Shown here one piece after another: positions 16,115 to 24,242 of a stretch of 64,000 nucleotides of DNA. The stretch is from contig DATJSU010000049.1 in NCBI GenBank assembly GCA_035503915.1, forward strand, positions 62,001 to 126,000. Direction: 5' to 3'. A program made the translations under genes and the position numbers. Every line of letters starts with the position of its first letter. The stretch's first letter is position 1. This DNA is from DATJMJ01 sp035503915. Its GTDB lineage: Bacteria > Actinomycetota > Acidimicrobiia > Acidimicrobiales > Palsa-688. The notes below the pieces were generated by a model. It saw only the letters and a program-made list of their open reading frames with translations, searched no databases and was not told the origin of the DNA.

Positions 16115-17866
16115 ATGGACGCTGTGCTCTTTATTCCTGCGCGCCCCAACATGGACAGGCAAAGGCGAGGCGGTCGCCGGGCGACCCTGGCGTTGCTAGC
16201 GGCCGTTTCGGCTTCCTTCGTTTTGTCCCCTGCGGTGACGGCAGGCGCTGAGACTGCAGGGCTCGCCAATCCTCCTGAGAACATCCCGAGAACCGCAGCG
16301 ATCGAGCAGGCGTGCGCAGGAGGCTCGGGTAGCAGCTGCCAAGAAGCGGTCGTCGAGTCCATCGACGAGGCGCGGGCGGCCGAAGGAGTCGCGCCGCTCG
16401 ACCTCCCGGCCAACTACGGCTCACTGACGGTCCCCGAGCAATTGCTCGTGCTCGCCAACCGCGAAAGAGTAGATCGCGGCCTTCCCGGCTTCTCAGGCCT
16501 TTCATCAACGTTGGACACCTTGGCGTTACAGGGCGCAAGCACCAACAACGACCCAAACGGGCCCGCCAACACTTCTTGGGGCTCCAACTGGGCCGGGGGA
16601 GAGGCCACGGCACTGCTCGCTGATTACGACTGGATGTACGACGACGGCTATGGGTCGCCGAACATGGACTGCACGACACCGCACGGCAACGGGTGCTGGG
16701 ACCACCGCGCCAACATCCTTGGCGATTACGGCACCGACCCTTCCATGGGGGCGGCGGCCACCAAGGTCGACGGTGTCACATCGATGTCTGAGCTTTTCAG
16801 CTCTGGTACCCCGGGGCACCTCGATTACACCCTGCCGAAGGCCGCCCAATCGCTCGTCACACCTACCGCGGTCCAGATCGGGACGGCGCCCTCGATAGCG
16901 AACAGCGCCATGCTGACAGTGAGCGACGCCGGGAAGGCGTTCCAGGCGCTCGCTCAAGTCGAGGGCGACAAGGGGTCCTGGTCGGTAACCCCGTCGTGCC
17001 GGGCCAGCGCCTGGGGCAAATGCCACTTGTTCGTCACCTTCCTCCCGGCCCAGCAAGGCGAAGCGACAGCAATGGTCACTGTCAACCTCTCGGGCCGCAT
17101 CGAGCAGGTGGACGTAAACGCCTACGCCGGCCATGGGTACTGGGAGGCGACTGGGAACGGTGACGTCTTGGCCTATGGAGGAGACGGCTACCGCGGTTCT
17201 GCCGCCCGAGTCCGCTTGGCGAAACCCGTGGTTGGCATGGCACCGATGCCCGACGGCGGCGGCTACTGGGAAGTCGCAGCCGATGGAGGCGTCTTTTCCT
17301 ACGGGGACGCCCGTTTTTATGGTTCGGCGGCTCTGGGGCGAGTGAGCACGCCATTTGTCGGTATGGCGGCAGCCAGCGACGGCCAGGGGTACTGGCTCGC
17401 TAACGCCAACGGCAGCATCTACTCCTTCGGGAGGGCGCACTATTACGGGTCCTTGGGCGGGCATGCAGGCGATCGCGTGGTCGGGATCGCCGCCACCCTC
17501 GATGGTGCCGGCTACTGGGTGGTCGCGAGCAACGGCGAGGTCTATCCCTTTGGAGATGCCAAAGATTTCGCGCCTGACCAGCCGCTCGACCTGAGCTCGC
17601 CGGTCGTGGGGATGGCGCGCACGCGCGACGGCGGCGGCTATTGGGTCGTCACGAAAGCGGGGCAAGTGTACGGGTTCGGCGATGCCAGGGCTTACGTTGA
17701 GGCCGACAATTTCCCTTCCGCAGAGATCGTCGGCATTGCCGCGGCTACCACCGGTTACTACCTTGTTACCTCGGCCGGGCAGGTGTATTGCTTTGGCGGT
17801 GCAACCGTCGCCGGCGCCTCACCCGTCCTGCACGACAGCAAGGTTGTCGCCATCGCAGCCGTGTAG
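16115..17866 (+). CDS. Exported CAP-domain protein with C-terminal GYW/FGDA repeats
   Basis: 583 aa. A signal peptide follows a short basic leader (RRGGRRATLALLAAVSASFVLSPAVTAGA). Residues about 105-240 look like a CAP (SCP/PR1) domain: LLVLANRERVDRGLPGF, then the NMDCTTPHGNGCWDHRANIL segment and a MGAAATKV strand. The central region is unassigned. From about residue 338 come six repeats of about 41 aa built on G-x-GYW-x-A-x-GxV-x-x-FGDA-x-x-(F/Y)GS. The ATG at 16115 is only 2 bases after GGAGG, so a GTG at 16124 or an ATG at 16151 may be the true start. A surface role is inferred from the signal and repeats. Confidence 0.75.
   Translation: MDAVLFIPARPNMDRQRRGGRRATLALLAAVSASFVLSPAVTAGAETAGLANPPENIPRTAAIEQACAGGSGSSCQEAVVESIDEARAAEGVAPLDLPANYGSLTVPEQLLVLANRERVDRGLPGFSGLSSTLDTLALQGASTNNDPNGPANTSWGSNWAGGEATALLADYDWMYDDGYGSPNMDCTTPHGNGCWDHRANILGDYGTDPSMGAAATKVDGVTSMSELFSSGTPGHLDYTLPKAAQSLVTPTAVQIGTAPSIANSAMLTVSDAGKAFQALAQVEGDKGSWSVTPSCRASAWGKCHLFVTFLPAQQGEATAMVTVNLSGRIEQVDVNAYAGHGYWEATGNGDVLAYGGDGYRGSAARVRLAKPVVGMAPMPDGGGYWEVAADGGVFSYGDARFYGSAALGRVSTPFVGMAAASDGQGYWLANANGSIYSFGRAHYYGSLGGHAGDRVVGIAATLDGAGYWVVASNGEVYPFGDAKDFAPDQPLDLSSPVVGMARTRDGGGYWVVTKAGQVYGFGDARAYVEADNFPSAEIVGIAAATTGYYLVTSAGQVYCFGGATVAGASPVLHDSKVVAIAAV
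17128..17863 (+). repeat. Six tandem coding repeats (about 123 bp each) in the CAP-domain protein
   Basis: The repeats begin at GHGYWEATG, GGGYWEVAADGGVFSYGD, GQGYWLANANGSIYSFG, GAGYWVVASNGEVYPFGD, GGGYWVVTKAGQVYGFGD and a final degenerate TGYYLVTSAGQVYCFGG. Each ends in a VVGMA-type strand. The period of about 41 residues and the strand pattern are compatible with propeller blades. The same module ends the sedolisin at 47690-50503. Confidence 0.8.
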
Positions 17867-17904
17867 GCGAGCACTGTGCTGCGGTGCTCAGGCGCTCGCC
17901 TTGG

Positions 17905-18744
17905 TCAGGTTTGCCGTGGCGACCGCAGGAGCTCGCGTTCTGAGAAATAGCTGGCTAATGCATTAGCAAGGCTCGCGAGGCGGGGGTGTTCGGGGACGAG
18001 CGGTCGGGCTATCCCATGAGCTTTTGCGCCGCCGGCGCAAACGTCCCCAATGCAGGCCGCCACGGTCCCGCCCTCATTGAAAGCGCTCAACAACGCTTCG
18101 CGCCCGCCCTCGCTCTCTCCCGCCAGGAAGAGAGCATGCACTTGTGGTGCTGCAGTAAAAGTGACTGCGTCGACGGACCGGTCTGCGATCGACAGCACTA
18201 ATGCCCGAGCGATGGGACCTTGGCCCGAAGCCATCCTGTAGACAGGCACGCAGACGACATCGGCGCCTGCACTTCGCAGCTTTTCGATTGCTTCTTCGGA
18301 GGGCTCGCCGTGGAGCTGGACCACCACGGACCTATCGGCAAGGCGCTGGGCGACAAGCCAGTCGACAGTCTCCTCCAGGGTCTCGCCGGGCGCCTTGTAC
18401 GCCGCATCGAGGCCGACTTTGCGAAGCTCCCCAAGCGCCTTCGCCCCCCGGGCAGCGATGGTGGTGGCCGAAAGAGCGGCTATTAGCTGGTCCCTTATGC
18501 CCCATTCGGCCGTGCAACCGAACCAACTGCGCATGCCAAAGCCTGTGTTGGCAAGCAAAAAATCTGGTGGCTGAGCTGTTATATGTTCGGTAAGGGTTTG
18601 GAGAGACAGGCTGTTATCGGCTTGCGTTCGCAGCAGCGGGAACATCTGGACCTCGAAACCCGCCCGTTCGAGGAGCACCGCCTGTTCGTCGCGCCGGCGG
18701 TCGGCCGTGATGGCAACTGTGGGTCGGAGGGCGGCGCTTGGCAT
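17905..18744 (-). CDS. hemD: Uroporphyrinogen-III synthase (HemD) family protein
   Basis: 279 aa. The enzyme cyclises hydroxymethylbilane to uroporphyrinogen III in tetrapyrrole synthesis (cytoplasm). The two-lobed pattern is visible: RPTVAITADRRRDEQAVLLE at the N-terminus, LLANTGFGMRSWFG and TIAARGAKALGELRKVGL in the first lobe, VVVQLHGEPSEEAIEKLRSAGADVVCVPVYRM, then VDAVTFTAAPQVHALF and VAACIGDVCAGGAKAHGI in the second. No other hem gene is nearby. In actinobacteria such stand-alone HemD-like proteins are sometimes fused to or act as regulators, so the enzymatic role is likely but unproven. Confidence 0.75.
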   Translation of the reverse strand: MPSAALRPTVAITADRRRDEQAVLLERAGFEVQMFPLLRTQADNSLSLQTLTEHITAQPPDFLLANTGFGMRSWFGCTAEWGIRDQLIAALSATTIAARGAKALGELRKVGLDAAYKAPGETLEETVDWLVAQRLADRSVVVQLHGEPSEEAIEKLRSAGADVVCVPVYRMASGQGPIARALVLSIADRSVDAVTFTAAPQVHALFLAGESEGGREALLSAFNEGGTVAACIGDVCAGGAKAHGIARPLVPEHPRLASLANALASYFSERELLRSPRQT

Positions 18745-18756
18745 GAGCCGCCCACT

Positions 18757-19836
18757 CTATTGAGAGAACTCGGCGAGGATGCTCAAGAACCGGCGGGAGC
18801 TATTTGCCAAGGAGTAACCCGCGGCCCTCGCCCGCCCTGCCGCGACAAGCCGTTCGCGGGCCCCGGTGGTGCACACCTCATGCACAGCTCGAGCCACCGC
18901 AATGGGCTTCTTGTCCTCCAGCAGCACTCCAGCCTCTCCGAGGGTTTCGGGCACGGCGGCAGCAGAGTAGGCCACCACTGGCACGCCTAGCTCCATTGCC
19001 TCGAGCACCGGCACGCAAAACCCTTCGTGCTCGGACATGCACACGAAGACATCGCTGACCTCCCAGTAGGCAAGTAGGTCAGCCTCGTCTGCACCCTCGA
19101 CCAGTTCGACGCTCTCACCGAGCTCGAGCTGGCGCGCGAGCCGTTCGAGAGCGGAACGGTACCGGGGTTGGCCGCCCCAGCCCGCCAGCGTCAGCCGGGC
19201 GCGGTGGTCAAAAACGTACCGGTACGCCGCGAACGCTGCGATCACGTCGTGTTGGCACTTGTTCGGGACGAAACGGCCTACGAAAAGCCATTGCGCTCCT
19301 GAGCGCGCTTTGCGACGCCGGAGCCGCTCGAGGGTCGAGGACCGCGGAGGGCGGTGGTAAGCCTCCAGGTCGACTAGCAGCGGGCACACGGCCGTCCGTA
19401 GGTACCCGCATTCGGTCAGCTCCCGCTCGTTGAAAACTGAGACCGCCATCGCCAGCCCGACCGCTGAAGCGAGCGCGGCGAGCTCGTCGCGGGCCTGCTC
19501 CATAGCACGCGCCGCGCTCCTGTCCCAACGCTCGAAGTACCTGGGCGGCGTGATGTTGTGGTACTGGGACAGGAGCGGTTCGCCTGCCTTGGCCCGCGCC
19601 GCGAGCCAGTTGGCGAGCGGCGAACTGGTCGAGCACTGGTAGAGGAGGAGGCGTTCGCGGCAGCGCTCCAAGTCCTCCCCAAAAGGTCGCGCCTGGGCCC
19701 TTAACGCCCCATGGATCTCGGCAGCCCAGATCTCTGAGCGGTACCCTGCCAGGCGGAGGGCCTTGCGGACCTGGAGGGCGTGAGCCCCGATCGCGTCGTA
19801 AGGAGCAAAGCTCGGCAGGTACTGGTCGACCCTCAT
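18757..19836 (-). CDS. Glycosyltransferase, GT4-type
   Basis: 359 aa. It transfers a sugar from a nucleotide-sugar donor, probably during surface polysaccharide synthesis. It begins directly with MRVDQYLPSFAPYDAIGAH, the acceptor-side Rossmann fold. The donor-side domain shows LFVGRFVPNKCQHDVIAAF and the EX7E-type motif SEHEGFCVPVLEAMELGVPVVA (Glu-x7-Glu). All retaining GT-B hallmarks are present. The start is 60 bases from the start of a second, divergent GT4 gene. The HemD-like gene ends the block 12 bases downstream of it. Confidence 0.9.
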   Translation of the reverse strand: MRVDQYLPSFAPYDAIGAHALQVRKALRLAGYRSEIWAAEIHGALRAQARPFGEDLERCRERLLLYQCSTSSPLANWLAARAKAGEPLLSQYHNITPPRYFERWDRSAARAMEQARDELAALASAVGLAMAVSVFNERELTECGYLRTAVCPLLVDLEAYHRPPRSSTLERLRRRKARSGAQWLFVGRFVPNKCQHDVIAAFAAYRYVFDHRARLTLAGWGGQPRYRSALERLARQLELGESVELVEGADEADLLAYWEVSDVFVCMSEHEGFCVPVLEAMELGVPVVAYSAAAVPETLGEAGVLLEDKKPIAVARAVHEVCTTGARERLVAAGRARAAGYSLANSSRRFLSILAEFSQ

Positions 19837-19896
19837 CCTGCCCGAACCCTAGCCGTCTCATCTGGCCGCGCCCGCCGGATGTGCCAACGTTGGAGG

Positions 19897-21063
19897 ATGG
19901 CCAGGAGCGGTCAAGGTTCGGCTACCAGGCCGCTGCGCGTTGCTCTCGATGCGACTCCGCTGCTCATCGAAAGAGCAGGTGTAGGTGAGTTTTGCCTGCA
20001 TGCCCTGGCGGCGCTCGCCCCTCGTCCCGACCTCGAGGTCGGAGCGTTCGCGATCAGCTGGAGGCGCCGGCGGGGGATCGGCCCTCACCTGCCAAAAGGG
20101 GTTCGGGCGTTTGACCGGCCGATGCCGGCGAGGCCTTTGCACATGGCTTGGTCGCGCTGGTCGTTCCCGCCTGCCGAGCTCTTCCTCGGGCCTGTGGACC
20201 TCGTGCACGGGACGAACTTCGTAGTCCCGCCGACACGCAGGGCCGCAATGGTGGTGACAGTTCATGACCTCACACCTGTGCACTTCCCAGAACTGGTCGA
20301 GCCGGCCACGCGCGCCTTCCCGGGGCTCATCCGCGAGGCACTGAAGAGAGGGGCTTGGGTCCACACGCCCTCGGAGTTCGTCGCTCGGGAGGTCATTGAG
20401 TACTTCCATGCCCCGTCTGAACGCGTGCGCCCCATCTACCATGGGATTGTCCCCCCGGCTCCGGACCAGCTGGCCTCTGCCTTCCCGAGGGGCCTGCTCC
20501 CGTCCTGGGCGGAGCGCTACTTGCTCGCGGTGGGGACTGTTGAGCCGCGAAAGGACCTGCCGACCCTTGTCCGAGCGTTCTCTTTGGTCGGGGAGGACCG
20601 CCCTGAGCTCGCCTTGGTGATCGCCGGCTCGGAACGATGGGGGAGAGAAGGGCTCGACGAGACCGTCGCGGCATCTCCCATCGGCGAACGGGTCCTCCGC
20701 CTTGGGCGGGTGGACGACCCCACACGTGATGCGCTCCTCGCGAACGCGGCCGTCCTCGCGTACCCCTCGCGCTATGAAGGTTTCGGTTTCCCCCCTTTAG
20801 AGGCGATGGCACGCGGCACGCCGGTTGTTACCACCCGTTGCGGCGCACTCGAGGAGGTGCTCGGCGATGCCGCTCGTTTCGTCGACGTCGGCGATGCCAG
20901 TGCGCTTGCCAGGGCTCTCGGAGACCTGCTCGACGACGAACACGAGCGCGAGCGCCTCAGCGACCTCGGGAGGCAAAGGGCGGCCTTTTACACTTGGGAA
21001 GCGTGCGCTTCAGGCCTCAGCGCCCTCTACCATGACGCCGCCCCGGGCCGGCGTCACGGCTAG
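19897..21063 (+). CDS. Glycosyltransferase, GT4-type
   Basis: About 388 aa from the ATG at 19897; GGAGG abuts this codon, so an in-frame ATG at 19879 is an alternative. The longest frame (19780) would overlap the divergent gene and is rejected. The first domain begins LRVALDATPLLIERAGVGEF. The second contains LLAVGTVEPRKDLPTLVRAF, LVIAGSERWG and the EX7E region SRYEGFGFPPLEAMARGTPVV. It resembles rhamnosyl- or mannosyl-transferases of O-polysaccharide clusters. It ends 6 bases from the convergent membrane-protein gene. Confidence 0.9.
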   Translation: MARSGQGSATRPLRVALDATPLLIERAGVGEFCLHALAALAPRPDLEVGAFAISWRRRRGIGPHLPKGVRAFDRPMPARPLHMAWSRWSFPPAELFLGPVDLVHGTNFVVPPTRRAAMVVTVHDLTPVHFPELVEPATRAFPGLIREALKRGAWVHTPSEFVAREVIEYFHAPSERVRPIYHGIVPPAPDQLASAFPRGLLPSWAERYLLAVGTVEPRKDLPTLVRAFSLVGEDRPELALVIAGSERWGREGLDETVAASPIGERVLRLGRVDDPTRDALLANAAVLAYPSRYEGFGFPPLEAMARGTPVVTTRCGALEEVLGDAARFVDVGDASALARALGDLLDDEHERERLSDLGRQRAAFYTWEACASGLSALYHDAAPGRRHG

Positions 21064-21069
21064 AGAACC

Positions 21070-22224
21070 TCAGATAAACAAGACAAGTTCCAGGGCGACA
21101 ACAACCCAAGCGCCGGCTACAGCCAGGCCCGCCAAGTCCAAGCGAAGGCGAGAGAACAACAACAACACGCCACTTAAGACGAAAAAGTCGTCGAGGCTCC
21201 GGAACCCCACATCCCCGAGCCAAATCCCCTTTACGAGCAGTACCGCGAGCACAACGGAGCCAGCCCAGGCGAGCCGTTCATGAAGAGCCGCCGTGCTCTT
21301 TGAAAGCGAAATTGCTGCCATTGTGCCGACGAGCGCAAGGACGGCGAGCTCGCCGACCCACAAAAGGGAAGCAATTGAAGGCAATCGTTCCAGGTAATGC
21401 ACGAAACCTCCGGCAAACCCGGCTAAAGGCACGCCCAAGTTGTTTTGCCCAGACGTCAGCACGCCGAACACGCCAATGCGCGCACGGAGCGCGAGTTGCC
21501 ACCCGGCGAATGCCAAAACTGGTATCACCCAAACGGCGTCCGCCATGCCCGGCCGTGGTTGTGCCAGTGCCGGCGCCTGCGTGCGCGCCGCCGCGCGGGG
21601 TACCCAAGGGGTCATCGCGCCAGCTCGAGCTAGCAGCACTGTACCAACGACGAGCAGTGCCGGCTCGCGAGCGAGCACCGCCACGGCCAGCAAAATGCCA
21701 GCGACGATAGGCCTTGCCTTGCGAATTGCAAGGAGAGCGGCGACTAGGCTGGTTGCTTCTGTGAGCTCTGTGAGGTCGCGCGACAACACCCACAAAAACC
21801 CCCAAAAACCGGCCAACAATAACCCCCACATGGCATGGCGCCCTGCCTCGCGTGCCAGCGCGGCAGCGGACCCGGCCAGGAATGCCAGCGCGGCGATATT
21901 GACGAGCGGCATCATGATGTGGGCTGCGGAGTACTGCCCGGCCGAAACCAGCCAAACGATGGCCGGGTACGCGACCCTGTCGAGGCGCCCAAAGGTGTCG
22001 AACCGGATGCCGAAAGCGCGGCGCGACCAGTCCAAAGGGTCGAGCGCAAGGCGGTAATAAAATTGGCCGTCGTAGCCCGCTCCCGCTCTGATGGGGACGC
22101 CCTCGGTGTAGCGCCCCGGAGAGACATAGTTGGACCCCGCTACCACGAGCCCCCCTATGTGGCCGTGCGCAGCGACCAAAGTGCGGAGCGCGACGAAGAA
22201 AACCCCGGCAACGGTAGCGAGCAC
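21070..22224 (-). CDS. Polytopic membrane protein, possible GT-C-like transferase
   Basis: Many hydrophobic helices (at least nine) follow the first one, VLATVAGVFFVALRTLVAA. The loop after it contains GAGYDGQFYYRLALDPLDW, a motif I associate with membrane proteins in actinobacterial polysaccharide clusters; GT-C activity is only inferred. Start choice is difficult. The frame is open back to a TTG at 22530, which would overlap the upstream coiled-coil gene by 212 bases. The GTG at 22224 is the first conventional start that does not overlap it, but it cuts into the first helix. A non-canonical start between 22225 and 22320 is possible. Confidence 0.65.
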   Translation of the reverse strand: MLATVAGVFFVALRTLVAAHGHIGGLVVAGSNYVSPGRYTEGVPIRAGAGYDGQFYYRLALDPLDWSRRAFGIRFDTFGRLDRVAYPAIVWLVSAGQYSAAHIMMPLVNIAALAFLAGSAAALAREAGRHAMWGLLLAGFWGFLWVLSRDLTELTEATSLVAALLAIRKARPIVAGILLAVAVLAREPALLVVGTVLLARAGAMTPWVPRAAARTQAPALAQPRPGMADAVWVIPVLAFAGWQLALRARIGVFGVLTSGQNNLGVPLAGFAGGFVHYLERLPSIASLLWVGELAVLALVGTMAAISLSKSTAALHERLAWAGSVVLAVLLVKGIWLGDVGFRSLDDFFVLSGVLLLFSRLRLDLAGLAVAGAWVVVALELVLFI

Positions 22225-22318
22225 GCCGACCCTGAGGGGGGTGCGCAGGTAGGTGGCAGCAGCCGAGGCCGTCGACTTGAACCACTCCGTCAGCTTCGGC
22301 CCAAACAGCGGGACGGGC

Positions 22319-22771
22319 TCAGCGTTGTTCGCTTTGGCCCTCCTCGCTCTGGCTCCCGCCGCTGTCCTCCGTGCCAGGCCGAGGCGCGACGCTTTTATAA
22401 CTGATCGTGCCCAATTGTGCAACCTTGTGCTCCAAGGCTTCCAAACGTCGCGCCAGCTCGGCGGTTGCGGACTCGGTTCTTTGGCCCCGCGCCGCGAGCA
22501 CCTCGCCAAGGCGCAAGAGCGCCAAAGCAATGTCGTCGACCTGCTCGGCGAGGTACTTGAAATACCATCTCGTCAGGCGCTTGACCCCGGCCTTGAGGAG
22601 CCTCGCCTCGGCTCCTCCCTTTGTCGGGACGTCGACGTCGACCGGCATTACGTCGAGCGCAGCCCCTAAAGCGCCTTCGACGTCTTCTGGCCCAACCTCT
22701 CGCGCCGCCAACCGCCCGACGAGGCGCTCGACCTTGTCGAGGTAGCCATCGCCTCGGCTGTACACGCCCAT
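22319..22771 (-). CDS. Small coiled-coil protein (methyltransferase/glycosyltransferase-associated type)
   Basis: 150 aa, soluble and highly charged. The N-terminal part GYLDKVERLVGRLAAREVG is followed by a middle RWYFKYLAEQVDDIALALLRLGEVL and a helix with heptad-like spacing (ATAELARRLEALEHKVAQL), then a disordered Glu/Ser/Gly tail. Segments like KRLTRWYFKYLAEQV occur at the N-termini of larger enzymes in actinobacterial polysaccharide loci, so this may be a detached domain; that is an inference. It has no catalytic motif. It lies upstream of the membrane-protein gene in the same direction. Confidence 0.6.
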   Translation of the reverse strand: MGVYSRGDGYLDKVERLVGRLAAREVGPEDVEGALGAALDVMPVDVDVPTKGGAEARLLKAGVKRLTRWYFKYLAEQVDDIALALLRLGEVLAARGQRTESATAELARRLEALEHKVAQLGTISYKSVAPRPGTEDSGGSQSEEGQSEQR

Positions 22772-22803
22772 GAACGATAATGAGCGCCGTTAGCAACCTA
22801 CAA

Positions 22804-22854
22804 CCAGGCTCGACAAACCCTGAGGAGACCAGGCTCGACCAAACCCTGAGGAGA
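22804..22854. repeat. Tandem duplication of a 25-bp segment
   Basis: CCAGGCTCGACAAACCCTGA continuing with GGAGA (22804-22828) is repeated at 22829-22854 with one extra C. It lies between the coiled-coil gene and the methyltransferase remnant and marks a rearranged or slipped junction. Confidence 0.8.
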
Positions 22855-22918
22855 TCCGCCGCCGTGTCGCCGCAGTCACCTGGTGCCACAGCATTGACCT
22901 TGGTGACGGCACCTAGGG

Positions 22919-23392
22919 GTGCTTTACCATATGCCCGAGCCGCTCACGGCGCTACGCGGGGCCCGAGCCGTGACCGCTGAGGTCGCGGTCATCGAAACCG
23001 TCGCGGTACGCGTCCTCGCACAGCACGAGGCCAGCCTGCTCGCCGCTTTCGCAGGTAACGAGCTCGGCGGAGCGGATTTTGGGAACTGGTTCGCGCCCAC
23101 GCGAGCAGGCCTGGAAGACCTCTGCCGCGGAGCCGGGTTCAAGGCAGTTGAAGTGCGCCGCGGGGCACCAGCGATGAAGCCTTGGGGGACCATTTGCGCC
23201 GCAACATTGGCCGCACCATGGTGCAGTACCGAACTGACGTCCTGGCATGAGTTTGACCGGGCAGGTCCGCCAGCTAGTGCCACGACTGGCAACCGCCCCG
23301 ACGACGGCCACAAAGGGAACGCCTGGGTGACACCCAGGTTAACTTCGGCGCACCTCTTGCAACTAAGCCGAGAGAAGACAAGAGTGTCTTGA
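22919..23392 (+). pseudogene. Remnant of a SAM-dependent methyltransferase (C-terminal part)
   Basis: The frame from GTG 22919 starts VLYHMPEPLTALRGARAV, followed by EVAVIETVAV and GNELGGADFGNWFAPTRAGL, then LCRGAGFKAVEVRRG. These match the post-motif-I half of class I methyltransferases (LGVLYHLP-PL, GNELGGDPTNWWAPN-AL, AGF). The SAM-binding GxGxG half is missing: a TGA at 22904-22906 closes the frame just upstream, and only 147 bases separate it from the divergent gene. The C-terminal 55 residues match nothing I recognise. It is most likely a decayed partner of the polysaccharide cluster. Confidence 0.6.
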
Positions 23393-23420
23393 GGGAAAAC
23401 GAGTGGGTAAGGAGGGCACT

Positions 23421-24170
23421 ATGCCCGAGATGACCGGCTACGACCACGGGGTGCCCTCGTGGGTGGACATGGGAGCGGCTGACCCCAACGCTGCCAGGAA
23501 CTTCTACAGCCAGCTGTTCGGTTGGGAAGGCCAGGACATGGGCGAGGAGTCGGGCCACTACCACATGATGACAAAGGGCGGCCAGATGGTCGCTGGGGTC
23601 GGGCCCGCCCAGGACCCGGGGCCGCCCCGTTGGGCAATGTACGTCAACGTGGACGACGTGGACGAGGTCGCCAAGGCCGTGGAGGCAAATGGTGGCAAGG
23701 TCCTCGTGGCGCCCATGGACGTGATGTCGGCGGGACGGATGTTGGTTTTTGCCGACCCGACCGGGGCAATCGTTTCTGCCTGGCAGCCCCGCGACCACCG
23801 GGGCGCGCAGCTCGTAAACGAAGCGGGTGCCTTTATCTGGAGCGAGCTGCACACTTCCGATCTCGAAAGAGCCAAGCAGTTTTACGGCGACGTGTTCGGA
23901 TGGGGCTGGGGCGGTGCCCCCGAGTACGCCGAGGTTCAGGTAAATGGCCGCAGCGTTGCCGCAGCCATGGCTCGCCACCCTGAAATGCCGGCTGAGGTGC
24001 CTGACAATTGGCTGATCTACTTCGGCTCGGAGGATGTGGACGCCGATGTCGCCAAGGCCTCCGGCCTCGGGGCAAGGGTGACCGTCCCTGCAACGGACAT
24101 ACCGAACATGGGGCGCTTTGCGGTCCTGCTCGACCCCCAGGGAGGAGCTTTCGCTATTTATAAGGGATAA
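23421..24170 (+). CDS. VOC-family protein with two glyoxalase-like domains (CFP30B/Rv0577-like)
   Basis: 249 aa from the ATG at 23421, which has GGAGGG four bases upstream; an upstream in-frame start at 23403 lacks this. Two tandem beta-alpha-beta modules are visible. One runs from VPSWVDMGAADPNAARNFYS (NFYSQLFGW) to MLVFADPTGAIVSAWQ. The second runs from IWSELHTSDLERAKQFYGDVFGW to FAVLLDPQGGAFAIYK. The layout and start MPEMTGYDHGVPSWVD match the mycobacterial secreted/antigen family CFP30B, whose enzymatic role is unclear. It stands alone, followed by a strong hairpin. Confidence 0.9.
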   Translation: MPEMTGYDHGVPSWVDMGAADPNAARNFYSQLFGWEGQDMGEESGHYHMMTKGGQMVAGVGPAQDPGPPRWAMYVNVDDVDEVAKAVEANGGKVLVAPMDVMSAGRMLVFADPTGAIVSAWQPRDHRGAQLVNEAGAFIWSELHTSDLERAKQFYGDVFGWGWGGAPEYAEVQVNGRSVAAAMARHPEMPAEVPDNWLIYFGSEDVDADVAKASGLGARVTVPATDIPNMGRFAVLLDPQGGAFAIYKG

Positions 24171-24195
24171 AGCGGCGGGCAACAATAGAAATTGG

Positions 24196-24229
24196 GGAGG
24201 GCGAGGGGCTTGGCTCGTCGCCCTCCTTT
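24196..24229 (+). terminator. Likely transcription terminator after the VOC gene
   Basis: A perfect 9-bp inverted repeat GGAGGGCGA (24196-24204) / TCGCCCTCC (24218-24226) with a 13-base loop is followed by TTT. It is 26 bases after the VOC stop and in front of the convergent gene ending at 24243, so it could stop transcription from both sides. Confidence 0.7.
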
Positions 24230-24242
24230 GGCCTCTCTGGGG

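Noticed and set aside
16526..17665. 379-aa minus-strand ORF opposite the CAP-repeat gene
   Set aside because: Antisense reading of the repeat coding region; the apparent repeats in it are the mirror of the GYW/FGDA repeats.
23274..24185. 303-aa minus-strand ORF opposite the VOC gene
   Set aside because: Antisense to a well-recognised two-domain VOC protein; no start signal or motif.
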